DNA of 27,005 bases. It comes from Aphodosoma sp045126975. GTDB taxonomy: Bacteria > Bacteroidota > Bacteroidia > Bacteroidales > Paludibacteraceae. The notes below the pieces were generated by a model, which saw only the letters and a program-made list of their open reading frames with translations, was not told where the DNA came from and did not search any database. Every line of letters starts with the position of its first letter. The stretch's first letter is position 1. Location of the stretch: assembly GCA_045126975.1 (NCBI GenBank), contig JBGVPL010000022.1, positions 1 through 27,005 of the forward strand, read 5' to 3'. Shown in pieces: positions 1-6,031 of this stretch. Position numbers and translations under genes: made by a program.

Positions 1-1
1 G

Positions 2-61
2 GTTAAGGTATATTTTATGGTGGGTTATGGATTTTTGGAAGGGAAGAGTTATTGGCATTAA
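2..61 (+). CDS. C-terminal tail of an unidentified gene cut by the window start
   Basis: The frame beginning at base 2 is open from the window edge and ends in TAA at 59-61, one base into the terminator hairpin that starts at 60. It would encode 19 residues ending VGYGFLEGKSYWH. A stop codon abutting a strong terminator is what the end of a transcription unit should look like. The fragment is too short to assign a family, and another frame is also open here, so this is a tentative call. Confidence 0.3.
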   Translation, partial: VKVYFMVGYGFLEGKSYWH

Positions 62-97
62 AAAAGCTGTTTCGTGTGAATGCGAAACAGCTTTTTT
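60..97. terminator. Bidirectional intrinsic terminator
   Basis: A perfect stem is formed by AAAAAAGCTGTTTCG (60-74) and its complement (83-97), around the 8-base loop 75-82. The stem is flanked by A and T runs, so it can terminate transcription from both sides. It lies between the end of the left-hand gene and the 3' end of hepT. Confidence 0.85.
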
Positions 98-101
98 ATA
101 G

Positions 102-443
102 TTAATATTTTGATAAAATTTGTTCGATATCTTGTTTTAGAATTGGTATATGTTTTATTATTAATCCCCAAAGGAATTCAGGAGTTACACTATCATACCC
201 ATGGATTACACGATTTCTGGTATTGATTATCTCTTTTGCATTAGGTAATTCAAAATTAGAATCGATTTTAAGTATTCTATTCATTGCCTCACCCATGATT
301 TCTACTTTTCGTTCCGTAGCGCTTCGTCTAAGAAAATCTTTTTCGAAGTTCTCGAATTGCATAGGGTAGTCAACAAAATAACTTTCCAATTCATTTATTG
401 CATCAAGTATGTCTTGCAAATATGTCAAAATGTATTCATCCAT
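102..443 (-). CDS. hepT: HepT-like HEPN ribonuclease toxin (DUF86)
   Basis: This 113-residue protein is an all-helical HEPN-domain protein of the HepT/DUF86 type. The family's catalytic RX4-6HXY motif is present near the C-terminus as R76, H81 and Y83 (sequence RNRVIHGYD), as expected for a metal-independent RNase that cuts cellular RNA. A length of about 110 residues is usual. The start ATG overlaps the last 8 bases of the upstream mntA, which points to translational coupling in one operon. In studied HepT/MntA pairs the tyrosine of this motif is adenylylated by MntA, which inactivates the toxin. Y83 is therefore the likely target; that is inferred from the family. The gene ends just before the terminator at 60-97. 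All key residues are intact, so the toxin is probably functional. Confidence 0.88.
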   Translation of the reverse strand: MDEYILTYLQDILDAINELESYFVDYPMQFENFEKDFLRRSATERKVEIMGEAMNRILKIDSNFELPNAKEIINTRNRVIHGYDSVTPEFLWGLIIKHIPILKQDIEQILSKY

Positions 444-735
444 AAATAACTTGTTTTGTGCGATTTATGTTTTGAAGTAAAAATCTATTTTTAATTCCTT
501 TGGCTTCGAGCAAGTCCACTTCGCGCTTAAATAGAGTAGTTAGAGCATCTTTTAAGTTGAAGTAGTTAGAAACATAGTCATCAATATTTTCGTTATTGAA
601 TTCTACAATCATATCAACGTCGCTCGAGTCGTTGAATCTGTTTGTTAGAATAGACCCAAAGACTGATAATGTTTTGACATTGTACATTTTGCACAATTCA
701 AAAATACGATTTATATTTAATTCAATAAGTTTCAT
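436..735 (-). CDS. mntA: MntA-like minimal nucleotidyltransferase antitoxin
   Basis: This 99-residue protein belongs to the minimal nucleotidyltransferase (MNT) family. The signature GSX10DXD is exact: G27-S28, then ten residues, then D39 and D41. A third acidic residue, D74 in REVDLLEA, is in the place expected for the third metal ligand. In the paired system MntA transfers AMP from ATP to a tyrosine of HepT and so acts as the antitoxin. It is the first gene of the pair, its stop overlaps the hepT start by 8 bases, and a strong Bacteroidota promoter lies just upstream (756-785). Length and motifs match a complete family member. The assignment of antitoxin role rests on the established pairing, not on this sequence alone. 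Confidence 0.88.
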   Translation of the reverse strand: MKLIELNINRIFELCKMYNVKTLSVFGSILTNRFNDSSDVDMIVEFNNENIDDYVSNYFNLKDALTTLFKREVDLLEAKGIKNRFLLQNINRTKQVIYG

Positions 736-755
736 ATTTGATATTTTCGGTGTTG

Positions 756-785
756 CAAAGATAATATATTTTTTTTATAGTGCAA
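756..785 (-). promoter_or_regulatory. Bacteroidota-type promoter of mntA-hepT
   Basis: On the minus strand TTG (785-783) is followed by 19 bp and TATCTTTG (763-756), matching the Bacteroidota -33/-7 consensus TTG-N19-TAnnTTTG. Transcription would start near 749, giving a leader of about 15 bases before the mntA ATG. Confidence 0.75.
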
Positions 786-809
786 AATTTATACCGAAAA
801 AACTGATAT

Positions 810-1511
810 TTAGAACGTCCATTTTGCGCCGACGGCGGGGAGGGCATAGAAGCCTTTGTCGATGAAGTTGGTTGATATTTCTATTTCGCCACCGAGGCTG
901 AGATTGAAGTTGTCGCAACCCTTTATCCTGTTGAGGTTCACCCAAAATTGTGGTTCGGTCATAAATATATACTCAGTGCCTTGCCATGGGCGAGGTTCGC
1001 GACAAAAGTCGAAGTAGCCATAGAACGAGCACCAACCTTTAGCAAAATCGATGCCCCAAACGCCAGTGATCTGAAAGCTGTGTATGTCGGGTTTGCCCGA
1101 AAAACCAATTATGCCAGGGTTGATTTTGTAGAGTGCCGACAGCGACCAAGTCTTGCTGAAATCCTTCGAGTGACCAGAGTAGGTTGCACCTACCAACCAA
1201 CTGTTGTTGAACGACATAGCAGAGTTTAAACCGCCGTTGTATTCCACGTGAGCCGATAGCCACGATAGTTTGCTATCTTGCCAAAAACATAGTTCGCGAG
1301 CAATTTCCCAATAGGCACCCACCATCTTTGGCGCACAATCCATATCGACGAAAAAATAGGTACTACCACCAGCGTCGGGGCGAAACATTTCGACCGTCGA
1401 AGTCACGCAACCACGCTCGAAGTCGTACATAACTTGTAGGTTTTGAGCTTTAATACAAGCTATTTGCACAATAAAAAGTGCTGCAATAACTATAGATTTT
1501 AATCTTTTCAT
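810..1511 (-). CDS. DUF5020 family outer-membrane protein
   Basis: This 233-residue protein has a clear signal peptide (about residues 1-22, ending IKAQ). The remainder alternates aromatic and polar residues, as in outer-membrane beta strands, and the chain ends in a C-terminal phenylalanine (VGAKWTF), as many barrel proteins do. Overall it resembles the Bacteroidota DUF5020 family, whose members look like Tsx-type nucleoside-channel barrels. The substrate is unknown. It is a single gene with its own promoter at 1536-1566, transcribed divergently from the regulator at 1757. It is more GC-rich than its surroundings. Family membership is recognised by overall appearance, so moderate certainty is appropriate. 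Confidence 0.72.
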   Translation of the reverse strand: MKRLKSIVIAALFIVQIACIKAQNLQVMYDFERGCVTSTVEMFRPDAGGSTYFFVDMDCAPKMVGAYWEIARELCFWQDSKLSWLSAHVEYNGGLNSAMSFNNSWLVGATYSGHSKDFSKTWSLSALYKINPGIIGFSGKPDIHSFQITGVWGIDFAKGWCSFYGYFDFCREPRPWQGTEYIFMTEPQFWVNLNRIKGCDNFNLSLGGEIEISTNFIDKGFYALPAVGAKWTF

Positions 1512-1535
1512 ATTTAATTATGGTTTATATTTGTG

Positions 1536-1566
1536 CAAAGATAGTAAATGTTTTTTGTTCTTGCAA
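1536..1566 (-). promoter_or_regulatory. Promoter of the DUF5020 gene
   Basis: The minus strand carries TTG (1566-1564), 20 bp, then TATCTTTG (1543-1536), a close match to the Bacteroidota consensus. The ATG at 1511 is 25 bases downstream of the -7 box. Confidence 0.72.
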
Positions 1567-1631
1567 ATTATGGTAGTTTAGTTGTGCGCTATAAAATTAC
1601 GCACAAATATTGAAAATAATCCGCAAAACTT

Positions 1632-1662
1632 TTGCGTATGTCGTTTTTTATGTCTAAATTTG
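1632..1662 (+). promoter_or_regulatory. Promoter of the WYL-type regulator
   Basis: TTG (1632-1634) is followed by 20 bp and TAAATTTG (1655-1662). The predicted start near 1669 places the whole heptamer array at 1676-1744 in the 5' untranslated leader of the downstream gene. Confidence 0.68.
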
Positions 1663-1675
1663 CAGAAAATATGTC

Positions 1676-1744
1676 AACAGACAACAGACAACAGACAACA
1701 GTCAAATCCGGAAGGCGACTGTAGACCGTAGACTGTTGACTATA
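1676..1744 (+). repeat. Inverted pair of heptamer arrays in a leader
   Basis: Four 7-bp units (AACAGAC three times, then AACAGTC; 1676-1703) are followed by a 13-base core and four units in the opposite sense (GACTGTA, GACCGTA, GACTGTT, GACTATA; 1717-1744). The two halves are partly complementary and could fold into a hairpin in the leader of the gene at 1757. Confidence 0.85.
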
Positions 1745-1756
1745 GACCTTTATATT

Positions 1757-2398
1757 ATGAATATCAAACGATTATTGATTATTGACCGTTGTTTGCGTGA
1801 CCGTAGTCGCCAATGGAGTCTTGACGATTTGATTGAGGCTTGTTCGTCAACCGAAAAAAACTCTCGTCGTTCGGTGCAAGCCGACCTCGAACTCATGCGT
1901 AGCTCCGAACGTGGCTATAGTGCACCAATCGTGGTGGTCGACAAAAAGTATTATATCTATAAAGATGAAAATTATTCGCTTGTCAATCAGGCATTGAGCG
2001 AGTTAGACAAGAAGAATCTCGAATTGGCTTTGGCTACGATTAAGGACTATTGTGCTTTTGTGCGTATGGAGAAAATCAGCGGTCGTTTGTTCGATTTCCA
2101 TTGTCAAATAGCCGAGTGCGCAGGCATGGAGCGTCCTGAACTATTTGGTGGTAAGAATATCGAGCCTACCATAGTACGTTTGTGGGTCGATTACGAACGT
2201 GCTGAAGGAATTTTGAATAACCCATTGCACCAATCACAACGTCTTGAACAAGAAGAGATTGATGGTAGTGTAAATCTTTTGCTTAATATACCTATTACTG
2301 AGGAATTTGAAACATATTTAGCCAAAAATCATAAACAAATAATGGTTACTTCTCCTACTTCATTAGCTAATAAGATTAAGAAACTTATAGGTGAATGA
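1757..2398 (+). CDS. Short WYL-family-like HTH regulator
   Basis: The 213-residue product begins MNIKRLLIIDRCLRDRSRQW. This is a winged-helix opening very like that of Bacteroidota WYL-domain transcription factors, in which the DNA-binding domain covers about residues 1-70. The rest keeps a helical linker but is much shorter than the usual ~330-residue proteins, and the normal ligand-binding WYL core and its C-terminal extension appear reduced or absent. It may be a natural short form or a decayed gene that has kept its frame. I chose the ATG at 1757. A TTG at 1736 in the same frame would begin inside the heptamer array and add residues unlike the family. The gene is monocistronic and ends at the terminator at 2423-2471. 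Confidence 0.6.
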   Translation: MNIKRLLIIDRCLRDRSRQWSLDDLIEACSSTEKNSRRSVQADLELMRSSERGYSAPIVVVDKKYYIYKDENYSLVNQALSELDKKNLELALATIKDYCAFVRMEKISGRLFDFHCQIAECAGMERPELFGGKNIEPTIVRLWVDYERAEGILNNPLHQSQRLEQEEIDGSVNLLLNIPITEEFETYLAKNHKQIMVTSPTSLANKIKKLIGE

Positions 2399-2422
2399 TT
2401 TTATAGGGTGTAAGTCTTTTAT

Positions 2423-2471
2423 TTATACAAAAAGCGGTAAATACTACGTGTATTTACCGCTTTTTGTATAA
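2423..2471. terminator. Bidirectional terminator between convergent genes
   Basis: A perfect 22-bp stem (2423-2444 with 2450-2471) closes a 5-base loop. It contains GCGGTAAATAC and its complement, flanked by A and T runs. It separates the + strand regulator from the 3' end of ccsA on the minus strand. Confidence 0.88.
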
Positions 2472-2483
2472 ATTATAATTATA

Positions 2484-2963
2484 TTATGCGTATGAATGCA
2501 ATCCTCCGAGAACGAAATTAACACCAAAATAGGTGATTATCACTGATAAAAATGCGAGAACGAAATACCAATTAAGGAAGCGTTCGTTACGGAATATTGG
2601 TAGTGAGGCTCGGTGCAGTGGTAGTGAGTAGATTAGCATTGTTATCAGTGCCCATACCTCTTTGGGGTCCCAGCCCCAATAGCGTCCCCACGACATATTT
2701 GCCCATATTGCGCCGATAAATATGCCTGCTGTCAACAAAAATAAAGCCCAATACAATAGTGAGGAATGAGGAGTTAGGAGTGAGGAGTGATATGTTGTAC
2801 TATGTGATTTATTTTTGATTAAATATATTATTGAGTTAAGAGCTAAGAGTGCGAATAGGGCATAAGAAATCATTATTACCATTACGTGTATTGAAAGTAA
2901 TGGCGATTGTAGCACAGGCATTAACAGCGTAATACGTGGGTTTAGTTCGCTCATTGTTGCCAC
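2484..2963 (-). CDS. ccsA: CcsA cytochrome c assembly protein, C-terminal part of a split gene
   Basis: This is the catalytic half of CcsA, the inner-membrane partner of ResB that presents haem for attachment to apocytochrome c. The tryptophan-rich WWD motif WGRYWGWDPKEVW is at residues 92-104, and likely haem-ligand histidines are H26 and H156. Three membrane segments are visible. The listed start is GTG at 2963, but the same frame is open further upstream and reads LIPHSSLICGVALIV into the heptamer array at 2986-3006. The natural N-terminus is therefore the upstream gene (2984-4039), now in another frame. Residues 58-69 (YHSSLLTPHSSL) are encoded by another heptamer array, at 2758-2790. Expression as a separate polypeptide from the GTG is possible, but the pair is best read as one frameshifted gene. 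Confidence 0.85.
   Translation of the reverse strand: MATMSELNPRITLLMPVLQSPLLSIHVMVIMISYALFALLALNSIIYLIKNKSHSTTYHSSLLTPHSSLLYWALFLLTAGIFIGAIWANMSWGRYWGWDPKEVWALITMLIYSLPLHRASLPIFRNERFLNWYFVLAFLSVIITYFGVNFVLGGLHSYA
2758..2790 (-). repeat. Heptamer array inside ccsA (C-terminal part)
   Basis: On the + strand the units are AGTGAGG, AATGAGG, AGTTAGG, AGTGAGG and a partial AGTGA. On the coding strand they are translated as the segment YHSSLLTPHSSL, between two membrane helices. Confidence 0.85.
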
Positions 2964-2983
2964 TATTAATGCGACACCGCAAA

Positions 2984-4039
2984 TTAATGAGGAATGAGGA
3001 ATGAGGAATTGGATGTTGTGTGCGAAGATTTATCTGTACTCTTACAAAATAGGGGTATCAATGAGGCGATTAGGGCAAGAAATTGCATTGTCTCGAATCC
3101 GTTGGATAGAGGGAAATGCCCTGCTATATAGCCTCGCAAAGCGATTGATAGAGTGAGGTATAAAGCAATTAGAATGAGGAATGAGGAGTGAGGAATGAGG
3201 AGTGATTTGTATAAGTTTGGTTTTGCGATGGTTAGGATGTATGATATTATGCCTAATGTCATCAGTATTATGGCTAATAGGCGGTTGTAGTTGAGGTGGT
3301 TGTAGATTCTCTCGGCTGTGAGTTTGGTGTTGGATGGGGCTAGTGAGCTGAGTTGATGCTCTTGGTAAAGGCGTATTTTGTGTAGGAGGTCGATGGCTTG
3401 GTCGTATTGTTGATGAGCGATGTATTCGGCAATGAGATTCATTGATTTGTGGATGAATAGTTGCTCTGCCTCAGACATTTTGTTAGGCAATTGGTCGTTG
3501 AGGGCAAACCAAATTAATGAGGAATGAGGAATGAGGAGTGAGGAATTATCTGTCTGTTGACTGTCGACTGTTGACTGTTGACTTTTATATGGGTAGATGC
3601 GCATCAACGAGCCGGTGAGGTGCATCATTATGAGGTTGTATTTCTCGTCGGCTGCGGAGTAGTTTTTGCCCTGAGTGCCTATGAGTTTGTAGCCTTGTGG
3701 TGATACAAAATCATTGAACGAGGCATATTTACCATCTATATTGAGTCTATCTTTCACCTCTTTACCTTTGATTTTTATCATAGGCACATTGCGCCATTCG
3801 TCGTAATAGAAAAACCAACCTAATAGAACTTGTTCAGCAGTGAACTCTTTATATGAGGTTTTACCTGTTAGTTTGATAGTATAGTCGCGCGCAATGGTTT
3901 GTAATGGACAAATGCGATTGTTGTGATACACAAGCAATTTGCCAAACTCGTCAGCCACATTGCGTGGCAGAGTAGTTTGACAATGCATAATACATGATGC
4001 ACAACTCAAAATTATGGTAAGTAGAAATATTTTTTTCAT
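2984..4039 (-). CDS. ccsA: CcsA/ResC-like cytochrome c assembly protein, N-terminal part of a split gene
   Basis: The 351-residue product begins with a signal or anchor segment (about 1-20). A periplasmic region of about 230 residues follows, including ICPLQTIARDYTIKLTGKTS, which is typical of Bacteroidota CcsA fusions. Then come membrane helices near residues 255-275 and 285-335, including RGYIAGHFPLSNGFETMQFL, the start of the CcsA core. It ends prematurely as NSSFLIPH-stop in the heptamer array at 2986-3006, and the missing WWD domain is next in another frame (2484-2963). Residues about 153-175 (SQQSTVDSQQTD plus NSSLLIPHSSL) and 279-289 come from further arrays and are presumably recent insertions in loops. 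Its ATG lies 25 bases downstream of the resB stop, so both belong to one operon. Confidence 0.82.
   Translation of the reverse strand: MKKIFLLTIILSCASCIMHCQTTLPRNVADEFGKLLVYHNNRICPLQTIARDYTIKLTGKTSYKEFTAEQVLLGWFFYYDEWRNVPMIKIKGKEVKDRLNIDGKYASFNDFVSPQGYKLIGTQGKNYSAADEKYNLIMMHLTGSLMRIYPYKSQQSTVDSQQTDNSSLLIPHSSLIWFALNDQLPNKMSEAEQLFIHKSMNLIAEYIAHQQYDQAIDLLHKIRLYQEHQLSSLAPSNTKLTAERIYNHLNYNRLLAIILMTLGIISYILTIAKPNLYKSLLIPHSSFLILIALYLTLSIALRGYIAGHFPLSNGFETMQFLALIASLIPLFCKSTDKSSHTTSNSSFLIPH
2986..3006 (-). repeat. Heptamer array at the ccsA frameshift
   Basis: Three perfect AATGAGG units (+ strand) lie at 2986-2992, 2993-2999 and 3000-3006. The ccsA N-terminal frame stops here at 2984. The downstream frame passes through the same array as LIPHSSLI. 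Confidence 0.92.
3173..3205 (-). repeat. Heptamer array inside ccsA (N-terminal part)
   Basis: The + strand units are AATGAGG, AATGAGG, AGTGAGG, AATGAGG and a partial AGTGA. They are translated on the coding strand as SLLIPHSSFLI, residues 279-289, between two membrane helices. Confidence 0.88.
3516..3543 (-). repeat. Heptamer array inside ccsA (periplasmic region)
   Basis: Four units on the + strand, AATGAGG three times and AGTGAGG once, are translated as SSLLIPHSSL. It is separated by only 8 bases from a second array of different sequence (3552-3582). Confidence 0.88.
3552..3582 (-). repeat. GACTGTT-type heptamer array inside ccsA
   Basis: The + strand units are GTCTGTT, GACTGTC, GACTGTT, GACTGTT and a trailing GAC. 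They are translated as SQQSTVDSQQTD. The same sequence family occurs between genes at 1676-1744 and 9241-9285. Confidence 0.88.
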
Positions 4040-4040
4040 A

Positions 4041-4075
4041 TTATAAACTCTAAACTCTATACACTAAACTCTATA
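4041..4075 (-). repeat. Heptamer array spanning the resB stop and the ccsA leader
   Basis: Five units lie on the + strand: TTATAAA, CTCTAAA, CTCTATA, CACTAAA, CTCTATA. The resB stop codon (4066-4064) is part of one unit, and the ccsA ATG begins one base after the array ends. Confidence 0.85.
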
Positions 4076-4711
4076 CTTTTTTATTAAAAATAATGCCATT
4101 GAAGCGAATAGCAAAAAATATCCGATGTATGTCACTGTAATTCCATAAGGGTCGTAATATACTGACAAAATAGAGCCTTTTAAGTCGGCATCGTATGATG
4201 ATTGATAGAAACGATAACCTTGATATTTTAGAATATTATTCATTGATATTTCATCTGCAATTTGTACTTCATTATCTGTAATATGAACCCTTGAAACATA
4301 GTCCATTGGATTGGTTGTGCCAGGATAGTATATTAGTTCGAAATTGGTGAGTTGTATTGCGAAAGGTAGTTGTTTTTCTTGACAATAGATATCCGTGAAA
4401 ATATTTTTAGGCTCTTCGCTAATACGAAGATGTATTTGTCCTTGTATTCCAAAATAATGTGTAATAGTTGCACCTAAGAGAATTACGACAAACGAGAGGT
4501 GAAGCATCAATGTAGCAAAGTGTTTATATAGTTTACGCTGAAAGATGTGTATAGTGGCTGAAATAGTGAGGATTACCCACAGAAGTAGAAACCAAGTAGA
4601 GCCATAGATGTAGGTAGCAACCCATGGCGTACCATATATTTTTTCGAGTATTGTTGTTATAATAAGCAACAATATTACAATAATTAAAGTGCCAAAAGAA
4701 TATTTTTTCAT
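4064..4711 (-). CDS. resB: ResB-like cytochrome c biogenesis protein
   Basis: The 215-residue product is a ResB/Ccs1-type protein of system II cytochrome c maturation. This system moves haem across the inner membrane and, with CcsA, ligates it to apocytochromes in the periplasm. Four membrane segments are visible (about 7-24, 35-55, 64-85 and 190-210). The third carries a conserved histidine (MLHLSFVVILLGATITH). The periplasmic part contains YQGYRFYQSSYDADLKGS, a characteristic ResB block ahead of the last helix. The protein is shorter than free-standing ResB proteins but complete for the compact Bacteroidota form. Its last residues and stop (KKYRV-stop) fall in the heptamer array at 4041-4075. 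No cytochrome c or nrf gene is in the window. A promoter lies at 4730-4760. Confidence 0.82.
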   Translation of the reverse strand: MKKYSFGTLIIVILLLIITTILEKIYGTPWVATYIYGSTWFLLLWVILTISATIHIFQRKLYKHFATLMLHLSFVVILLGATITHYFGIQGQIHLRISEEPKNIFTDIYCQEKQLPFAIQLTNFELIYYPGTTNPMDYVSRVHITDNEVQIADEISMNNILKYQGYRFYQSSYDADLKGSILSVYYDPYGITVTYIGYFLLFASMALFLIKKYRV

Positions 4712-4729
4712 AGTTTAGATTTGTTTCTG

Positions 4730-4760
4730 CAAAGATACATAATATTTCATAAAGGAACAA
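4730..4760 (-). promoter_or_regulatory. Promoter of the resB-ccsA operon
   Basis: On the minus strand TTG (4760-4758), 20 bp and TATCTTTG (4737-4730) match the Bacteroidota consensus. The resB ATG is 19 bases downstream of the -7 box. Confidence 0.75.
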
Positions 4761-4911
4761 AAAATATTAAATCTAGATGCCAAGTAAGTTGGTCTAAGAT
4801 AGTAGAGAGTTTGATTTTGGCACAGAATTTGAAATTTTAGTTGTGTCAACAGACAATAGAAGTTTCAGTTTGTCGGCTAATTTATTATAAACCATAAAAA
4901 CTCTTTTTATT

Positions 4912-5535
4912 ATGAAAGCAAAAACTTTACAATGGATTATGATGGGATTTTTCGCATTAGGTTTTGTTGGATTGGCAATACCTTATACATTCCCATTTTT
5001 TGTATTACTCACGCCATTGGCTATTGTAGTGGCATTGGGTATGTTAATCATGGGTCATCAGCGACCTCTTGATTGGCGATTTTTCACCGCCATGGGCATA
5101 GTGTTCGTTTTGAGCTATGTAGTTGAACTTCTTAAAGTCCACGTCTTTTTCCTCGAAGATGTCTTTGTTTTTGGAGATAGTTTTGGACCAGTACTGCTCA
5201 ATATTCCGTTATTAATCGGATTGTGTTGGGTTGCACTTATATACATTTGTGCAGCTATAGCCGAACGTCTGAAAACGGGTGCAGTAATGAAAGTATTAGC
5301 TGCTTCTGGATTAGTAGTATTTTTCGATATAGTAGTTGAATTAGTGGCACATAAACTTGATTTTTGGTATTGGATGTGGGAAATTCCGCTTTGGAACTAT
5401 TTGATGTGGTTTGTAGCAGCATTAGTAATGTTCACTATTATGAAACTTTTCCAAGTAAATATTGAAAATAAACTTGCCCTTCCGATGTACATGACATTGA
5501 TTGTATTCATGCTTCTTCTTTCTGTAGTTATTTGA
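4912..5535 (+). CDS. CruF-type carotenoid biosynthesis membrane protein
   Basis: The 207-residue protein has about six membrane segments and matches the carotenoid biosynthesis family (PF04240; CruF and bisanhydrobacterioruberin hydratase). The signature blocks are present: YVVELLKVH (about 65), FGPVLLNIPLLIGLCWVALIY, and FDIVVELVAHKLDFWYWMWE followed by PLWNYLMWF. Family members hydrate the ends of acyclic carotenoids. No phytoene synthase, desaturase or cyclase is nearby, so the pathway is either elsewhere in the genome or absent. The gene is monocistronic, with a terminator at 5557-5596. The start is the ATG before KAKTLQW; no other start fits better. Confidence 0.8.
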   Translation: MKAKTLQWIMMGFFALGFVGLAIPYTFPFFVLLTPLAIVVALGMLIMGHQRPLDWRFFTAMGIVFVLSYVVELLKVHVFFLEDVFVFGDSFGPVLLNIPLLIGLCWVALIYICAAIAERLKTGAVMKVLAASGLVVFFDIVVELVAHKLDFWYWMWEIPLWNYLMWFVAALVMFTIMKLFQVNIENKLALPMYMTLIVFMLLLSVVI

Positions 5536-5556
5536 TAATTATCGAATAAAATGATT

Positions 5557-5596
5557 AACGGCTACCCAAATGAAATTGGGTAGCCGTTAGTTTTTT
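5557..5596 (+). terminator. Intrinsic terminator after the CruF-type gene
   Basis: A perfect 13-bp stem (AACGGCTACCCAA at 5557-5569 with its complement at 5576-5588) encloses a 6-base loop. A run of six T follows at 5591-5596. Confidence 0.88.
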
Positions 5597-5654
5597 GTTA
5601 TCATAATTGAGATGATATAGGAGCTATTTATAACTTACAGGTTTACCATTTTGT

Positions 5655-5945
5655 TTGCTTGGTTTTAGATTTTGTGTATGCAAAGCTCTTGCTACATCAA
5701 AACCTTTGGAGGAAAAAGATATACAAGAATTACATCGCTTGTTTTATGAGAAGATTGATGTGGAAAAGGCAGGACATTATCGCACAGTGCCAGTGTTTAT
5801 TAGTGGCAGTAGATATGCAGTGTCGTCTGCCGCAAGGATAGAAAGTGATATGAATAAATTTGTAAAGTGGTTCAACGATAATGAGCATAAACTGCCTACT
5901 CCCGAATTTGCTGCTCTAGCTCATCAAAAAAATGCTGAGTCGTGA
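5655..5945 (+). pseudogene. Remnant of a Fic-domain protein
   Basis: The frame encodes a recognisable middle segment of a Fic-family AMP-transferase. KPLEEKDIQELHRLFYEKID and AGHYRTVPVFISGSRY correspond to the region before the active site, followed by PTPEFAALAHQK. In intact proteins the catalytic HPFxDGNGR motif comes within about 10 residues after this point. Here the frame ends at once as NAES-stop, inside a terminator hairpin. The N-terminal part is also missing: the first in-frame start is a TTG at 5655 and no methionine start exists. It therefore lacks the catalytic histidine and cannot adenylylate. No second fragment of the gene is visible on either side. I read this as a deletion remnant, not a small functional gene. 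Confidence 0.72.
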
Positions 5946-5967
5946 TTTTTGGACTCAGCATTTTTTT
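5926..5967. terminator. Bidirectional terminator overlapping the Fic remnant and following valS
   Basis: A perfect 16-bp stem (5926-5941 with 5952-5967) contains ATGCTGAGTC and its complement between A and T runs, with a 10-base loop. The stop codon of the Fic remnant lies at the start of the loop. It can end transcription of valS arriving from the right. Confidence 0.88.
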
Positions 5968-5990
5968 GTTCCCTTTGATTTGTTGTTATT

Positions 5991-6011
5991 GGACGCTCGG
6001 CTCGAGCGTCC
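5991..6011. repeat. GGACGCTCG palindromic element, copy 1
   Basis: GGACGCTCG (5991-5999) and CGAGCGTCC (6003-6011) form a perfect 9-bp inverted repeat with a 3-base spacer. A diverged copy lies at 18541-18560. It sits just after the end of valS. Confidence 0.75.
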
Positions 6012-6031
6012 CTACATTTTTTATGCGTGAT

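Noticed and set aside
1736..1756. TTG start for the WYL-type regulator
   Set aside because: It begins inside the heptamer array and would add MTIDLYI, unlike the family; the ATG at 1757 gives the expected N-terminus.
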